Source of the DNA: Meloidogyne chitwoodi
Taxonomy: Eukaryota > Nematoda > Chromadorea > Rhabditida > Meloidogynidae
Direction of reading: 5' to 3'
NCBI GenBank assembly: GCA_015183035.1
Contig: JACZZP010000018.1
Location: 1,798,001 to 1,862,000 of the forward strand
Length of the DNA: 64,000 bases
Shown: piece by piece, positions 9,894 to 21,687 of the stretch
Numbering within the stretch: position 1 is the first letter of the stretch
How the letters are laid out: each line of letters starts with the position of its first letter
The notes under the pieces: generated by a model
What the model was told of the DNA's origin: nothing
The model's input: the letters and a program-made list of their open reading frames with translations, nothing else
Database searches by the model: none
Made by a program: the position numbers and the translations under genes

Positions 9894-11090
9894 CTTTAAT
9901 GAAAATAGGCATAATACGTGGACAATTTCCATAGTCAGATAGTCGAAAATGTAAATTTCTTCTCAGACCCAATTCTTCCACAATTAATTCAAGATCAAAA
10001 AAGTGTTGTGAATTTGAAGAACAAAGGATTTTAATTGAATTTTTTACGAGCACTAAAATAAAAAAATTTTTAAATTTAAAATAAAACAAATACTTTTTCC
10101 AAAAGATTCCACCTCCATCCCTCTCAAAAACAAATTCCCATTATTTTGATTACCAGGATCTTGGTTATTTCCATTACCAAAATCTTGGCGATTTCCATTA
10201 CCAAAATCTTGGTGATTTCCATTACCAAAATCTTGGTTATCTTCATTATTGCCATTACCATGATCTTGCTCTTCAAGTTCTTCCTCGTCAATATTTTCCA
10301 ATGGAAACCACTAAATATGAATAATTTGATAATAAAAAATATTAAGAAAAAGTTTTACTTAAGGAAATGTCACCAATTTATTTATAAATTATTCAAAAAA
10401 GCTCGTAAAGTAAAATCGTTATAAAAATTAACCAGATACAAAAATTTGGAAATAAATAAACGCAGATTACTGAAAAAAACAATATGAGGAAAAGAGACAA
10501 TTTGACTCAGCTCGAGCTCTTTAAAATGGGTATAAAACAAAAAATCTTATAAAATATCTATCCACAAAATAAAATTTTACTTATGAAAAACATACCCGCC
10601 CTGGATAATTTACTTCGTCAGAACAGAATGCCTAAAATTTATTTGTAAAAATTAATTACAAATTATAAACATACATTAAAATAGATGACAGTTCCTAATA
10701 CTTTTGGTTTTTGTGGACTAATTCTCCTTCTGCCAGACGCTATACGAGCACCAGAACGTTCAGCAGTTCTGTCACGCATTAATGCATATCTTTCATCAAC
10801 TGCAACATTAAACAGTAGGTCTTTATGATGATTGTTATTGAGATTTGGGTTTCCTCTCTCATAAATTCCAAGATCACCACTTGTAATCTTTATCAAATTA
10901 TAAAATAAAATAAGAATAAATAAACCGTAACTACATCTACACCATCACCAACAAGATCACCAGCATTAGCATACGCTTCAATTTCACGTATCAATTCTCT
11001 CAATGTTAAACCATGAAATTTCAATTCTGTAGGTGTTGATGTGCCGGGGTCAGAAGGTACAGGTGAGGCGGCAGGCAATTCTCCATCCAT
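9894..11090 (-). CDS. Unknown protein with Gly-Asn repeat; N-terminal exons of the mosaic gene
   Basis: I do not recognise this protein. From ATG 11090 the exons encode MDGELPAASPVPSDPG, LTLRELIREIEAYAN, then RYALMRDRTAERSGARIASG and KPKVLGTVIYFN (10663-10896), a 12-residue exon AFCSDEVNYPGR (10590-10630), then WFPLENIDEEELEEQ followed by about five copies of a six-residue NGN-x-QD-x-FG-type repeat (18-bp minisatellite, 10140-10260), and finally IVEELGLRRNLHFRLSDYG with CPRIMPIFIKG (9894-10055). All introns agree in phase. The last exon ends in phase 1, which fits the carboxylesterase-like exon at 9853, so all of 8194-11090 could be one transcript of about 600 residues. Confidence 0.5.
10140..10262. 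repeat. 18-bp coding minisatellite
   Basis: Repeats of CCAAAATCTTGGTGATTTCCA-like units (18-bp period) within an exon of the minus-strand gene at 9894-11090. Confidence 0.7.
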
Positions 11091-11227
11091 TGTCAAATAT
11101 GAAAAAATAACTTTTTACTCTAAAAAACTGAAAAAAATTAAAAATGATTTGTAAAGAAAGACAAGGTAAAATAATTAGAAATTGTCATGTTATAATCGAT
11201 AAACCCTAAAAACATGTTTTTAATGGG

Positions 11228-11567
11228 AGCAGTTCAGTTGAGTCAGCACGGTTAAGTCAGCACAGTTGAGTCAGACGGTTGAGTCACGGCACGGTTGAGT
11301 CTGGAGGTCTGAATTTTGAAAAATCCGGGAAACGGGAAATTTAAGAATTGAACGACCGGGAGTGACCTGGGATAGGGAAAACCGGGAATTCCCGATACCG
11401 GTTTCATCCCGGTGACTCAAAAAAAGCCGGAAAAAAGGACCGGGAAACGGAATCGGGACCTGATCCCGTTCCGACCTCTATTTATAACGGTGACTCAACC
11501 GTCTATGACTCAACCGTGCTGACTCAACTGTGCTGACTCAACCGTGCTGACTCAACTGAGGTGTACC
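11228..11567. mobile_element. Inverted-repeat element with iterated termini and a nested GGGAA/CCCGG-rich MITE
   Basis: The outer arms at 11228-11302 and 11488-11567 are inverted copies built from repeats of GTTGAGTCAGCACG. Between them (about 11305-11490) is a block rich in CCGGGAAACGGGAAA and its complement, bounded by GAGGTC-GAA on the left and TTC-GACCTC on the right; it closely resembles the two ends of the hAT element at 21688-22878 joined together, including TTTTTTTGAGTCACCGGGATG-like sequence. So an internally deleted hAT relative appears to sit inside an older foldback element. No coding capacity. Confidence 0.65.
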
Positions 11568-11611
11568 CGTTTTTAATATGCCACTGCGATTATTTGGGTT
11601 GACGCCTCAAT

Positions 11612-13373
11612 CACGGCGGGTTAAATGGGAAATCTAACCGTCTCGCTTTCAATTGGAAATTTCTTACCACACTCTCTCATTTTTCCTCTCTTTCATTTAT
11701 TTAATCTCTCATTTTAAACATTACTCTCGTTTCCGTTTTGAGGTTTTGACTTTTGAAACCCTATATTTCGAAAACTTTTCATACTATTTAAAATCCGCTC
11801 TACAATTTCATAGATTATTGTTTTAAGATTCTAATAAAAAATTTTTGTTTATTTTTATACACTTTTACAAAAGTTAATACACAATGAATTTCTTTAAGTT
11901 TAGATGAAAACTAGATCATTTTCTAAGCGAAAACTCGACGCTATTAATATCCGATGGATCAAACAACAAGAGAAACAACAAAAAATGTTTCAAAATTATC
12001 TAAAGCAAATAAATATAGAATGGAAGCAAGTAAACAGAACAAAGGATCAAGAGGTTTTTTTGGTTTTTTTTTATAATCTTTTAATTTTAATTTAGTTCAA
12101 ACATGTTCTGAAGAAAGTTCCAGTGAAACTTGTAGCAAAACCAAGGATGTTGGTATTCAGACAATCCCTCAAATGAAATCAATCAGGACGCAAACACTTC
12201 CTCGAATGAAAAGTGTTTGTACTCAGACACAAACATTTCCTCAATTGAGATCTGTTGGTACACAAACAGAAAGTAAAGGAAAAAATGTGGCTATTCAGAC
12301 TATAACGAATCAGAGAAGCAAGGAAACACAAACTTATCCTGAATTTCTTCAATCAGATATATTCCTGCATCTCAAATTATTCCTCCAAGCTTCCATCTGC
12401 TACAAGGAATATCTCAACGAATAATTGATGCAATTAATGATTACTGTCAACATTCTGGAAGATCAATTGAAAAGATTTTAAACAATGCTCATGCCAAAAT
12501 GGATCCTCGAAAAAAAAACTTTACTGGTTTTTAATTTTTTTAATATATTTAGAGAATTTTTTAGGTGCTGCACTCCATCGTCTTATTACGGGACAAACAA
12601 GAGAAGAACTCAAAACAATACTTCCACCAACTCAATCTTCTGTTATTCTTTGTAGAATGTTGGAAACAATGGCTGAGATTTATAGATTGGCAGACGCCTC
12701 ATTTCTAGACCAAAACGAAGTCGAGAATCTTAAAAAGGCAACAAAAAATCTCTATAATGATATACAGGTTTATTTTTTATGTTTAGATTCAAAAATAAAA
12801 TTTAGGAACTTCGTGCAAGATTTGAGAACTTAAATTTTCGTGCACGTCTCGCCTCTGGTCAATTGAAAATTTTCAAACCCACACCAAAGCTTCATATGCT
12901 TTGTGCTCGCAACTGAATTTGCTGAAAAAACGGTTGGTGGAGCTGGATATCCGAACAAGGGATTGAACATTTGCATTCGCTTTATAATCATCTTGTAAGT
13001 TTTAATTTTCAAATTTTGACTGTTTACTACTTTAGGCTGTTCAATATTGCAACACCGGCGATGTAGATAGAACAACAGAAAAGCTAGCTCAACATCAGAC
13101 TCTCCTTAATAGACTTAATGATAGAGGAACGATGAAAAAAATTTATTGATTTTATTTTAATATTTCTTTCGTTATTTTAGATAAAATAAATAAATTATTA
13201 ATGATCTCGCTGTTGGGGCATTCAAATTTGGCTTTTTAGTGTTGAAACTGCCAGGCGAGATGCTAGCTGCGATGAACCGACATTATTTAAAATGAACGCG
13301 CGTTGTGTATAATGTCTCTATGGTTTTACAACGCTATTTTCGCATACCCCAATTTCCCGTTTAACCCGCCGTG
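11612..13373 (+). mobile_element. 1762-bp DNA transposon, copy 1
   Basis: Terminal inverted repeats start CACGGCGGGTTAAA and extend about 22 bp with one mismatch. The flanks repeat CTCAAT at 11606-11611 and 13374-13379, a 6-bp target-site duplication. The interior matches 32977-34738 at a fixed offset of 21365 bases from end to end, so the copies have the same length; every stretch I compared was identical. The interior encodes a degenerate multi-exon protein (separate entry). Confidence 0.9.
11904..13149 (+). pseudogene. Transposon-encoded protein, frameshifted (copy 1)
   Basis: Starts MKTRSFSKRKLDAIN, then a basic coiled region, then four or five repeats of a K-x-VGTQT-like motif (12120-12330). 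A frame change near 12350 leads to ISQRIIDAINDYCQHSG, then exons with ALHRLITGQTREELKTILPP, ELRARFENLNFRAR and KPTPKLHMLC. A stop and at least two further frame shifts near 12918-12950 precede WSWISEQGIEHLHSLYN and a C-terminal NTGDVDRTTEKLAQHQ. The TPKLH followed by SEQGIEHLH reminds me of nematode transposase-like proteins, but I cannot name the superfamily. The other copy carries the same lesions. Confidence 0.6.
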
Positions 13374-13439
13374 CTCAATTGTTAAGGATTTCCTTGGTCA
13401 GCAATTATTTTATTTAAAAAAGTTTTGTTCTTCCATAAT

Positions 13440-13586
13440 GGCGCCTGTACATTTCGTGCCACTCTATTGCACAACATTTCGTCTCTACGGCAAAAAATCT
13501 ACATTTCGTTTACTCGAGCCCCCGATTTTTTGCCGTTGAGACGAAATGTCGTGCAATTTCGTGGCACAAAATGTCGGGACACGTCC
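13440..13586. mobile_element. Foldback MITE, ACATTTCGT family, copy 1
   Basis: Nearly palindromic element: TGTACATTTCGTGCC, then ACATTTCGTCTCTACGGCAA, a short centre, and the inverted TTGCCGTTGAGACGAAATGT ending GTCGGGACACGTCC. Related copies lie at 55488-55629 and 63163-63303. It starts 66 bp after the end of the 1762-bp transposon. Confidence 0.7.
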
Positions 13587-13632
13587 ATAATCGTTAGGCC
13601 ACCAGAGTTTAATCTACGAAAAAATAATAAAT
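13584..13632 (-). pseudogene. Duplicated relic of a beta-mannosidase exon border
   Basis: The stretch TCCATAATCGTTAGGCCACC and about 28 bases after it match 9076-9125, the exon start encoding LWWPNGYG plus intron bases, with a handful of substitutions. It directly abuts the MITE at 13440-13586. Confidence 0.55.
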
Positions 13633-13797
13633 GGCCAGCGATCAGTTGGGCTCTATTCCAGGTAGAAGTGTTTGCATTACTTTTCTTTTTGTAAGCATTT
13701 TTCCAACTTTTCGTTAGAAATTTACATTCAATTCTAATCATTTTACAAATATTTTTAAAAAGTTTAAGAGTCAAATTATTTTTTACTTTTCATCAAA

Positions 13798-14865
13798 ATG
13801 TTTCGAAATCAGTATGATAGTGATGTTACAGTTTTTAGTCCACAGGTTTTCTTTAAATTTAAGAACACTTTTTTATTATTTTACAGGGTCGTTTACACCA
13901 AACTGATTATGCAGTTGAAGCAATGCGTCAAGGGAGTGCTACTGTTGCTTTACATGGAAAGGATCATGCTGTTGTTGTTGCACTTATGGTTTAAATTTTT
14001 TAATTAAATTTGATATTCATCTCCTTTTTTTTAGCGTTCTCCAAATGAATTGTCTTCTTACCAATCAAAAATTTTCGAGTTGGATAGTCACTTAGGTCTT
14101 TCAATGTCTGGTCTTTTAGCTGATGGCAGAATTTTAGCGTATATTTTATTTAATTATCTTTGATGATTCTGCTTTTAAAATTTTTTATTTAGGCGTTTCA
14201 TTCAAAACGAGTGTATTACCTTTTTCTCGGAGTTACAGACATTCATTCCAATGGAAAATTTACGTTCAAAGTTAACTATGAGTAAGAACTTTTTTAAATT
14301 TATTTCATACTTTTTGTATTTTTAGAAATGCAAGGGAATATTCAAAATTATGGAAGACGTCCATTTGGTGTTGGCTTGTTAATTATTGGATACGACGTTT
14401 GATTTTTCTTTACAAAAAAAAATATTTTTATTTTAAAGAATTCTGGTCCTCGTGTTCTCCATGCTGATCCTTCTGCTAATGTTTTTTCGGTTAAGGCTGC
14501 TTCAATTGGTGCCCGTTCTCAATCGGCTCGTACTTATTTGGAAAATCATTTGGAAGAATATGGAAATAGTACAGATCAAAATGTGGTTATTCGTCACGCA
14601 CTTCTTGCCTTGAAAGAAACTCTTCAGGGGAATGTGAATTTGGATGAAAATGTATTAGTATATTTTTTAACTTTATTTAATTATTGGCCTTATTAGACCC
14701 TGAATTAACCAGACTTTCTGATTTATTTTCTTTTTTTAGAATACTGCAATAGCAGTTGTTGGAAAGCGGTGCAAGTTTCAATGTCTTTTGCCTGAGCAAG
14801 TGAAAGAAATTATTACAACTATTAATCAAGGCCCTCCTGCAGATGATCAACCAATGCAACTTTAA
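13798..14865 (+). CDS. pas-6: 20S proteasome alpha subunit (PSMA1 / alpha-6 type)
   Basis: [20 protein letters not shown] is the N-terminal gate segment of PSMA1-type alpha subunits, followed by [57 protein letters not shown] and [14 protein letters not shown]. Seven or so exons with short introns; the exon at 14190-14281 is read in the frame giving [15 protein letters not shown]. The end, PADDQPMQL, is shorter than in human PSMA1, so about 250 residues. It forms part of the outer heptameric ring of the 20S core that degrades ubiquitinated proteins. The symbol follows the C. elegans ortholog (PSMA1 type). Confidence 0.92.
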
Positions 14866-15309
14866 AGATTTTTAAATATATACCTATGCTGACTTTTTTG
14901 TTAAATTGTTTTGAAAGGGGCCCCTAAATTTAAAAATTACCAAAAAAAAGATTATATATACTCAAAGATCTAAAAGTTTTTCGAAAAATACGATTTTTTG
15001 TAAGTTTTTTGAACTATCATTTTTTCCGTTTTTCCAAAAATTCAGTTTTTTTGGTATTTTGTAGCAAATTTTCTGCTCTATCCAATGATATCATAAACAT
15101 AAAATTACCTAATCGTTCATTTTTATTTTGGTTAAAAAAGACGTTCAGTTGACCCTTCCGTATTTAATCTATATACATTTGTCTTGTTTTTAAAATAAAA
15201 TTTGCGTATGTTCAATGATTATTTTTATAATAATGAATTGACAAAATGATAAAAACAATTATTTTATATTATTTTTAACTTTTACTACTTTTCACAATTT
15301 TTTTAAGCA
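14866..15309. other. Intergenic region
   Basis: AT-rich spacer between the proteasome and eIF3i genes on the same strand. No gene, hairpin or repeat recognised. Confidence 0.4.
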
Positions 15310-16890
15310 ATGAAACCACTCTCTTTAAAAGGTCATGGTCGTCCAATAACTCGTGTACGTACTAATCAAGAAGGGGATATTCTTTTTTCCTCTGGAAAAG
15401 ACAAGCATATTGGTGTTTGGTACACTGAAAATGGTGAACGAATTGGGACATATGAAGGACATACTGGTGTTGTTTGGGATATTGATGTTAGTTGGGATAC
15501 TAAAACACTTGTTTCTGCTTCTGGTGATCAACACATGATGGTTTTTTTTTTAATTTTATTTTTAATTTTTTGGTCATTATATTTTGGGGGGTCCATTTTC
15601 AAGATTTTTTTGAAATTTTCTCTTAGGTTTGGGATGTCGAAACAGGCGTTCAATTAAATGATAGCGAAGTTGGTTCAGTTGTTCGTTCAATTGGACTTTC
15701 TTATAGTGGAAATTTGGCTGTTTTATCAACTCAAAAAGCAATTTCAAACAGAGCTGGTGTTTTTGTTCAAGATCTTAGAGAATTATCTAATAGTAAAAAA
15801 TTTGACCCAACATTGCGTATTGAAATTGACCAACCTAGTAATACTTGTCTTTTTACACATTTGGATGATACTATTGTTTTAGGTTTATTTTTTTTATTTT
15901 AATTTAAATAAAATAATTTTATTTAGGTACTCAAAATGGTCAATTACATTTGTATGATTTACGTCAGCCAAATGATGCAAAAGATTTTAGCAGTCCTCAC
16001 AATTTTCCAATTAATGAATTACAAAAATCTATGGATGAAACTTTTTTGATTTCTTCATCAAAAGACAAAACTGCACAGTTACATGATTCACGTACACTCC
16101 AACAATTGAAAAAATACAAGTAAAAATAAAATAAACTTGAAAAATACAAAAATAAACAAAATACAGAAATAAACTTGAAATACAAAAATAAACAGAAAAT
16201 ACAAAAATAAACTTGAAAAATACAAAAACACAAAAATAAAACTTGAAAATACAAAAATAAACAGAAAATACAAAAATAAACTTGAAAAATACAAAAATAA
16301 ACTTGCAATTAATAAATAAAAATATTTTTTAGATCAACTCGTCCAGTAAATTCTGCTGCAATTTCTCCAACTAGAGATCATATAATTTTGGGTGGTGGTG
16401 AAGAATCTGCTACTGTTACGGTTTATTAAAAATTTATTTTTTAGTTTTTTTTCTTTAAAATTAGATGACGTCAACTTCATCAGGACAATTTGAAGCAAAA
16501 CTTTATCATATGATTTTTGAAGAAGAATTTGCTCGGTTTAAAGGACATTTTGGTCCAATTAATTCGATGACTTTTGATCCAACAGGAGATATTGGTATAG
16601 CAAAATAAAATACAAAAATAAATTACAAAAGAATGAAAATAAACTTGAACTTAGAAAAATACAAAAAATAAACTTGAAATTAAATTAAAAATACAAATTA
16701 AGCTTAAACTTAAAAAAATACAGAAAATAAACTTGAAATTAAATTAGAAAAAATACAAAAATAAACAAGTTTATATTTTTACTTTTCTCTTTCTCTAGTT
16801 GTCTCTGGTGGAGAGGACGGTTATGTGCGCATTCAAGAATTAGATCAAAGTTATAAAGATTTTGAATTTGATATTGGAGTAAATGCTTGA
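15310..16890 (+). CDS. eif-3.I: Translation initiation factor eIF3 subunit I (WD40)
   Basis: Begins [20 protein letters not shown] and shows WD repeats throughout: [94 protein letters not shown] and [15 protein letters not shown]. About 320 residues, the size expected for eIF3i/TIF34. The protein is a seven-bladed propeller in the peripheral eIF3 module that helps load the 40S subunit and scan. Exon joins: 15310-15540, 15629-15880, 15927-16120, 16333-16420, 16466-16594, 16799-16890 (approximate). Two introns are filled by the same short tandem repeat. Confidence 0.93.
16108..16312. repeat. Intronic tandem repeat, AAATACAAAAATAAACTTG unit
   Basis: About ten imperfect copies of a roughly 19-bp unit fill an eIF3i intron. 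The same unit recurs in another intron of this gene at 16606-16772. Confidence 0.8.
16606..16772. repeat. Second intronic array of the AAATACAAAAATAAACTTG unit
   Basis: More degenerate copies of the 19-bp unit found at 16108-16312, in the last intron of the eIF3i gene. Confidence 0.7.
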
Positions 16891-17065
16891 ATAATGGTAA
16901 TATTTTTTTGTTAGAGACGAATTTAGTCTAATTTTTTTTTGTGAAAAATGTTTATAAAAATATTGTTAATTTTATTTTTTTTGGGAAGAAATTTAAAAAA
17001 ATTTAATAAAAAATAGTCCAAAATATATATTTTTTAAAATAATCTTTTATTTTTATTATTTTAAA

Positions 17066-17649
17066 TTAATCATTTTCATTTTGTTTTGTTTCCTCTTCAG
17101 TTTTTTGTTCACCTTCTTCTTTAGAATTTGATTCATTTAACTGAGGAGTTGTTGTTATAGTTGAAGACAAATAATTATTATTATTTTCTTCACCAGAACC
17201 TTCACTTTCTTGAGACGAAGAAGAAGATGGTGAAGATGAAGAATCTTTTTCAATAGCTCTTTGTCTTCTACTTTTTGTTGTTTTTGGTTCTTCTCCAGAT
17301 CCTTCAGAAGAGTCAACATTTTCTGTTATTTCTTCACTACTAATAGCAGAGGAGGTATTATTGCCGATTTCTTCTTCTTCTACACTTCGAATCTAACAAA
17401 TATTTAAGAGAATTTTATTTAAAAAAAAAAAATAATTTTTAGGTATAAATCCCGTTATAAGGACACCCAAAGAATCAAATAAAGTGACCAAATTTCCCCT
17501 TTAAAAATATTTAATAAAAGAAAAACCTGTCGTTTATAAATTATCTGGTCATCTTCAAATCCTTTTAAATCATCAGAGTTAAATTCAAGCTCAATTGCAT
17601 TAATTAAAAAAAATGAAAAAAGAATTAAAAAAATAATTTGAATTTTCAT
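17066..17649 (-). CDS. Secreted acidic, Ser/Glu-rich low-complexity protein
   Basis: Not recognised. The ATG at 17649 opens a signal peptide (MKIQIIFLILFSFFLINA) followed by IELEFNSDDLKGFEDDQIIY and KRQ, after which a short intron (about 17395-17526) splits the gene. The second exon is a run of acidic and serine-rich sequence (SVEEEEIGNN, SSSSPSSSSSQESEGSGEEN) with a basic KSRRQR patch, ending KQNEND at 17066. About 150 residues, no cysteines, no domain. KR may be a processing site. Such proteins are common in nematode cuticle, gland or neuropeptide-like secretions, but nothing here assigns one. Confidence 0.65.
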
Positions 17650-18310
17650 TTTACTTTGAAAAGAAAAAAAAAGATTTTTTTTAAATTAATAAAAAATTCA
17701 AAAATATAATCTGTCCCCCAAGTCACATTTTAAATATGACTAATTTTAAAAAATCTAAAAAAGAGGTAAAAATGTCGCCTGAGGGATAAAACGATCAAAG
17801 AAGATTTTTTAAATTTTTTTTTGAGTGACACAATTTTTGATGACAGGCCACAAAAAAAATAAAAAAATATATTTTATTTTTTTGTCAGCTGCTTTTAAAT
17901 AATTTTTTTATTTATTTTAAAAATGAAGAAATTAATCACAAGAATGTCTAATTTATTTATATATTAAGAAGAGATTGGTCAATATTAAAAAAAAAATTTT
18001 TTTTTTAATTTATTCTGAACATTAATGTTTTTAATTTGCCCCTTTCCTCCACCAAAAATAAAAAAAATAAATTAATTTTAGAGAAAAAAACATTTCTGGA
18101 ATTGACAAAAATAATTATTTTTTTGCAAGGAAGATTTTAAGTAGTGTAAAAATGATTAATTTAATCAAAAATTTTTTTTTAATTTTTTATGGGGTAATTT
18201 TTTATTTAAAATTTAAAAAAATGCTTAGAATTAGACCAAATTTTTTTTTAATTTAAAAAAGGGTAAAGGAACAAGAAATTTAATTAAAATTAAAAAAAAA
18301 TTAAATTTAT
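17650..18310. other. AT-rich intergenic region
   Basis: Homopolymer-rich spacer between two minus-strand genes. No gene seen. Confidence 0.4.
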
Positions 18311-19231
18311 TTATTTTCTTCGACCAAAGAAACGGGCACTTTGGCTGAGCAAGGGTACTTCATAAGGTTGATATTGACCAGAGTCAATTCCCAACAAACG
18401 ACTAGCCTAAAAATTATTAATTTTTTAATAATTAAATATTAAAAAATCCGGATATAAGGAACATCAATATTGGGTGTCCTTATAAACGGATTCACTATAA
18501 AATAAAATAATTTAAGTACTTGTCTAACGCCTGAATAAAAAGTTTGTCCAGCTTGATAAGCAAAATCAGTAAGAGGTGTTTTTGCAAAAATATTATTATT
18601 ATATTGATCAAATCCTCCATAAGGATTTTGAAACAATCCACCAAAAGCATTTTGTTGTTGTTGTAATTGTTGTTGTTGTCCCAATAATTCTGATGTTGTT
18701 GGTAATAAAGAATTTGTTGTTGGAGGTTTAACATTTGGATTAATTATTGAAGAGACTGCATTATTTAATTTTTCAGAATTTATTGGTTGAGTTTGTGAAT
18801 TTGTAAACGGTTGTAAACTTTGTTGTTGTTGTAATTGTTGTGATTGTAATATTGAAGAAGCAGCATTTTCTGTTTTTTGTATATCAGAATTTGTTTCTTT
18901 GAATATCTGAAAGGTTTTATATTCTGATTTTTAAATTCTGAATCTGATTTTAATATTCTGGTTTTTTAATTCTGATTTTATTATTTTAATTTTCTGATTC
19001 TTAAATTCTGAGTTCACATTTGTTTAAATCGCTTAACCAACCTCATCTAACATTGGATCATCATATTGATCAATTTCAGCTGCACCTGGTATTCTCTTTC
19101 CCTGATAAAATAATAAATTTTAAAATTAAATTTAAAAAAACTACCAAAAATCCGTTTATCGATAAAAAAATAATTAATAATTGTTTTATTATAAAAAAGG
19201 AATTATTGTAAGAAAAGCTTTTATTTAACAT
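18311..19231 (-). CDS. Secreted Gln/Asn-rich protein
   Basis: Not recognised. The model starts at ATG 19231 with MLNKSFSYNNSFF and a hydrophobic stretch IIKQLLIIFLSINGFL that could be a signal peptide, then GKRIPGAAEIDQYDDPMLDE (19045-19105), a Q-rich segment (SILQSQQLQQQQSLQPF), NPNVKPPTTNSLLPTTSELL and FGGLFQNPYGGFDQYNNNIF, FAYQAGQTFYSGVRQ, and a last exon SRLLGIDSGQYQPYE with LSQSARFFGRRK before TAA at 18311. About 195 residues. The end, with FFGRRK, carries an amidation-like GRRK sequence, but the rest does not look like a neuropeptide precursor. An intron holds ATTCTGATTTT repeats. Confidence 0.55.
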
Positions 19232-19893
19232 TATTTTTATATAAAAAGAAAATATTTAATATAGAGAAAAGATATAAAAATTTTCTTTCACACACAAAAA
19301 GCTGCGCAACCACTTTTAGTTTAAACCAGCAAATAAAATATATCTTTTATTTATTATTTATAAGAGATGCCGATATTAAAGTGTGTGTTCTCGTCTAATA
19401 AAAATTAAAAAAAACGAAAAGTATTTAGAGAATTGTCATTTTTTAAACGATTTTTAATTTAAATATAAAGTTGAATCTCTCGTTATAAATATACACATTT
19501 CTAAAGGAAATGGAAACAATAAGAAGTGTTAAAAACAATAGAATTAAAATTATCCCGTTAATGGACGACTACTACTTTTTTGATTAAAGAGAAAAACTGG
19601 ATTATTTATTACAACACAATTTCTCTTTATAGCAAAGATAAAAAAATCAGAATGTTTTACAATTTGTAAATGTTTTACAAAATCAGAATTTGCAAAAACT
19701 TAAATCTCAGAATTTGTAAATATTAAAAATCAGAATTTCAGCTTTTTACAATCAGAATTTGCACTCTTAAAAAACCAAAATTTGTGAAATTCTGATTTTT
19801 TTAAATTCCAGAATTTACTTTACAACTTTACAATAAATTAAAATCAGAATTTGTAAATATTTTACAATACAATAAAATACCTACTATTATTTT
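19232..19893. other. Intergenic region with AATCAGAATTT repeats
   Basis: From about 19640 to 19870 the motif AAATCAGAATTTGTAAA recurs six to eight times, spaced irregularly. The inverted motif ATTCTGATTTT fills an intron nearby (18910-19010). No gene seen. Confidence 0.55.
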
Positions 19894-21538
<1,645 letters not shown>

Positions 21539-21687
21539 TATTTAATTTTGCTTCATCTAAAAAAAGAAAATTAAAATCTAACTTTTTTAAGAAACGTATG
21601 GTAAGAGAAAGAAAAATAGAAAGGAGAGTGAGTATGTAAATATATGAGGTTTTCTCTGCTTGAGTATAATACAAAATAAATATTAAT

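Noticed and set aside
15997..16308. Minus-strand frames rich in F, Y and C over the eIF3i intron
   Set aside because: Product of the 19-bp AT-rich tandem array; the true coding strand is plus.
18311..19231. FMRFamide-like or amidated neuropeptide precursor
   Set aside because: Only one GRRK-like site at the C-terminus and no repeated peptide units between dibasic sites.
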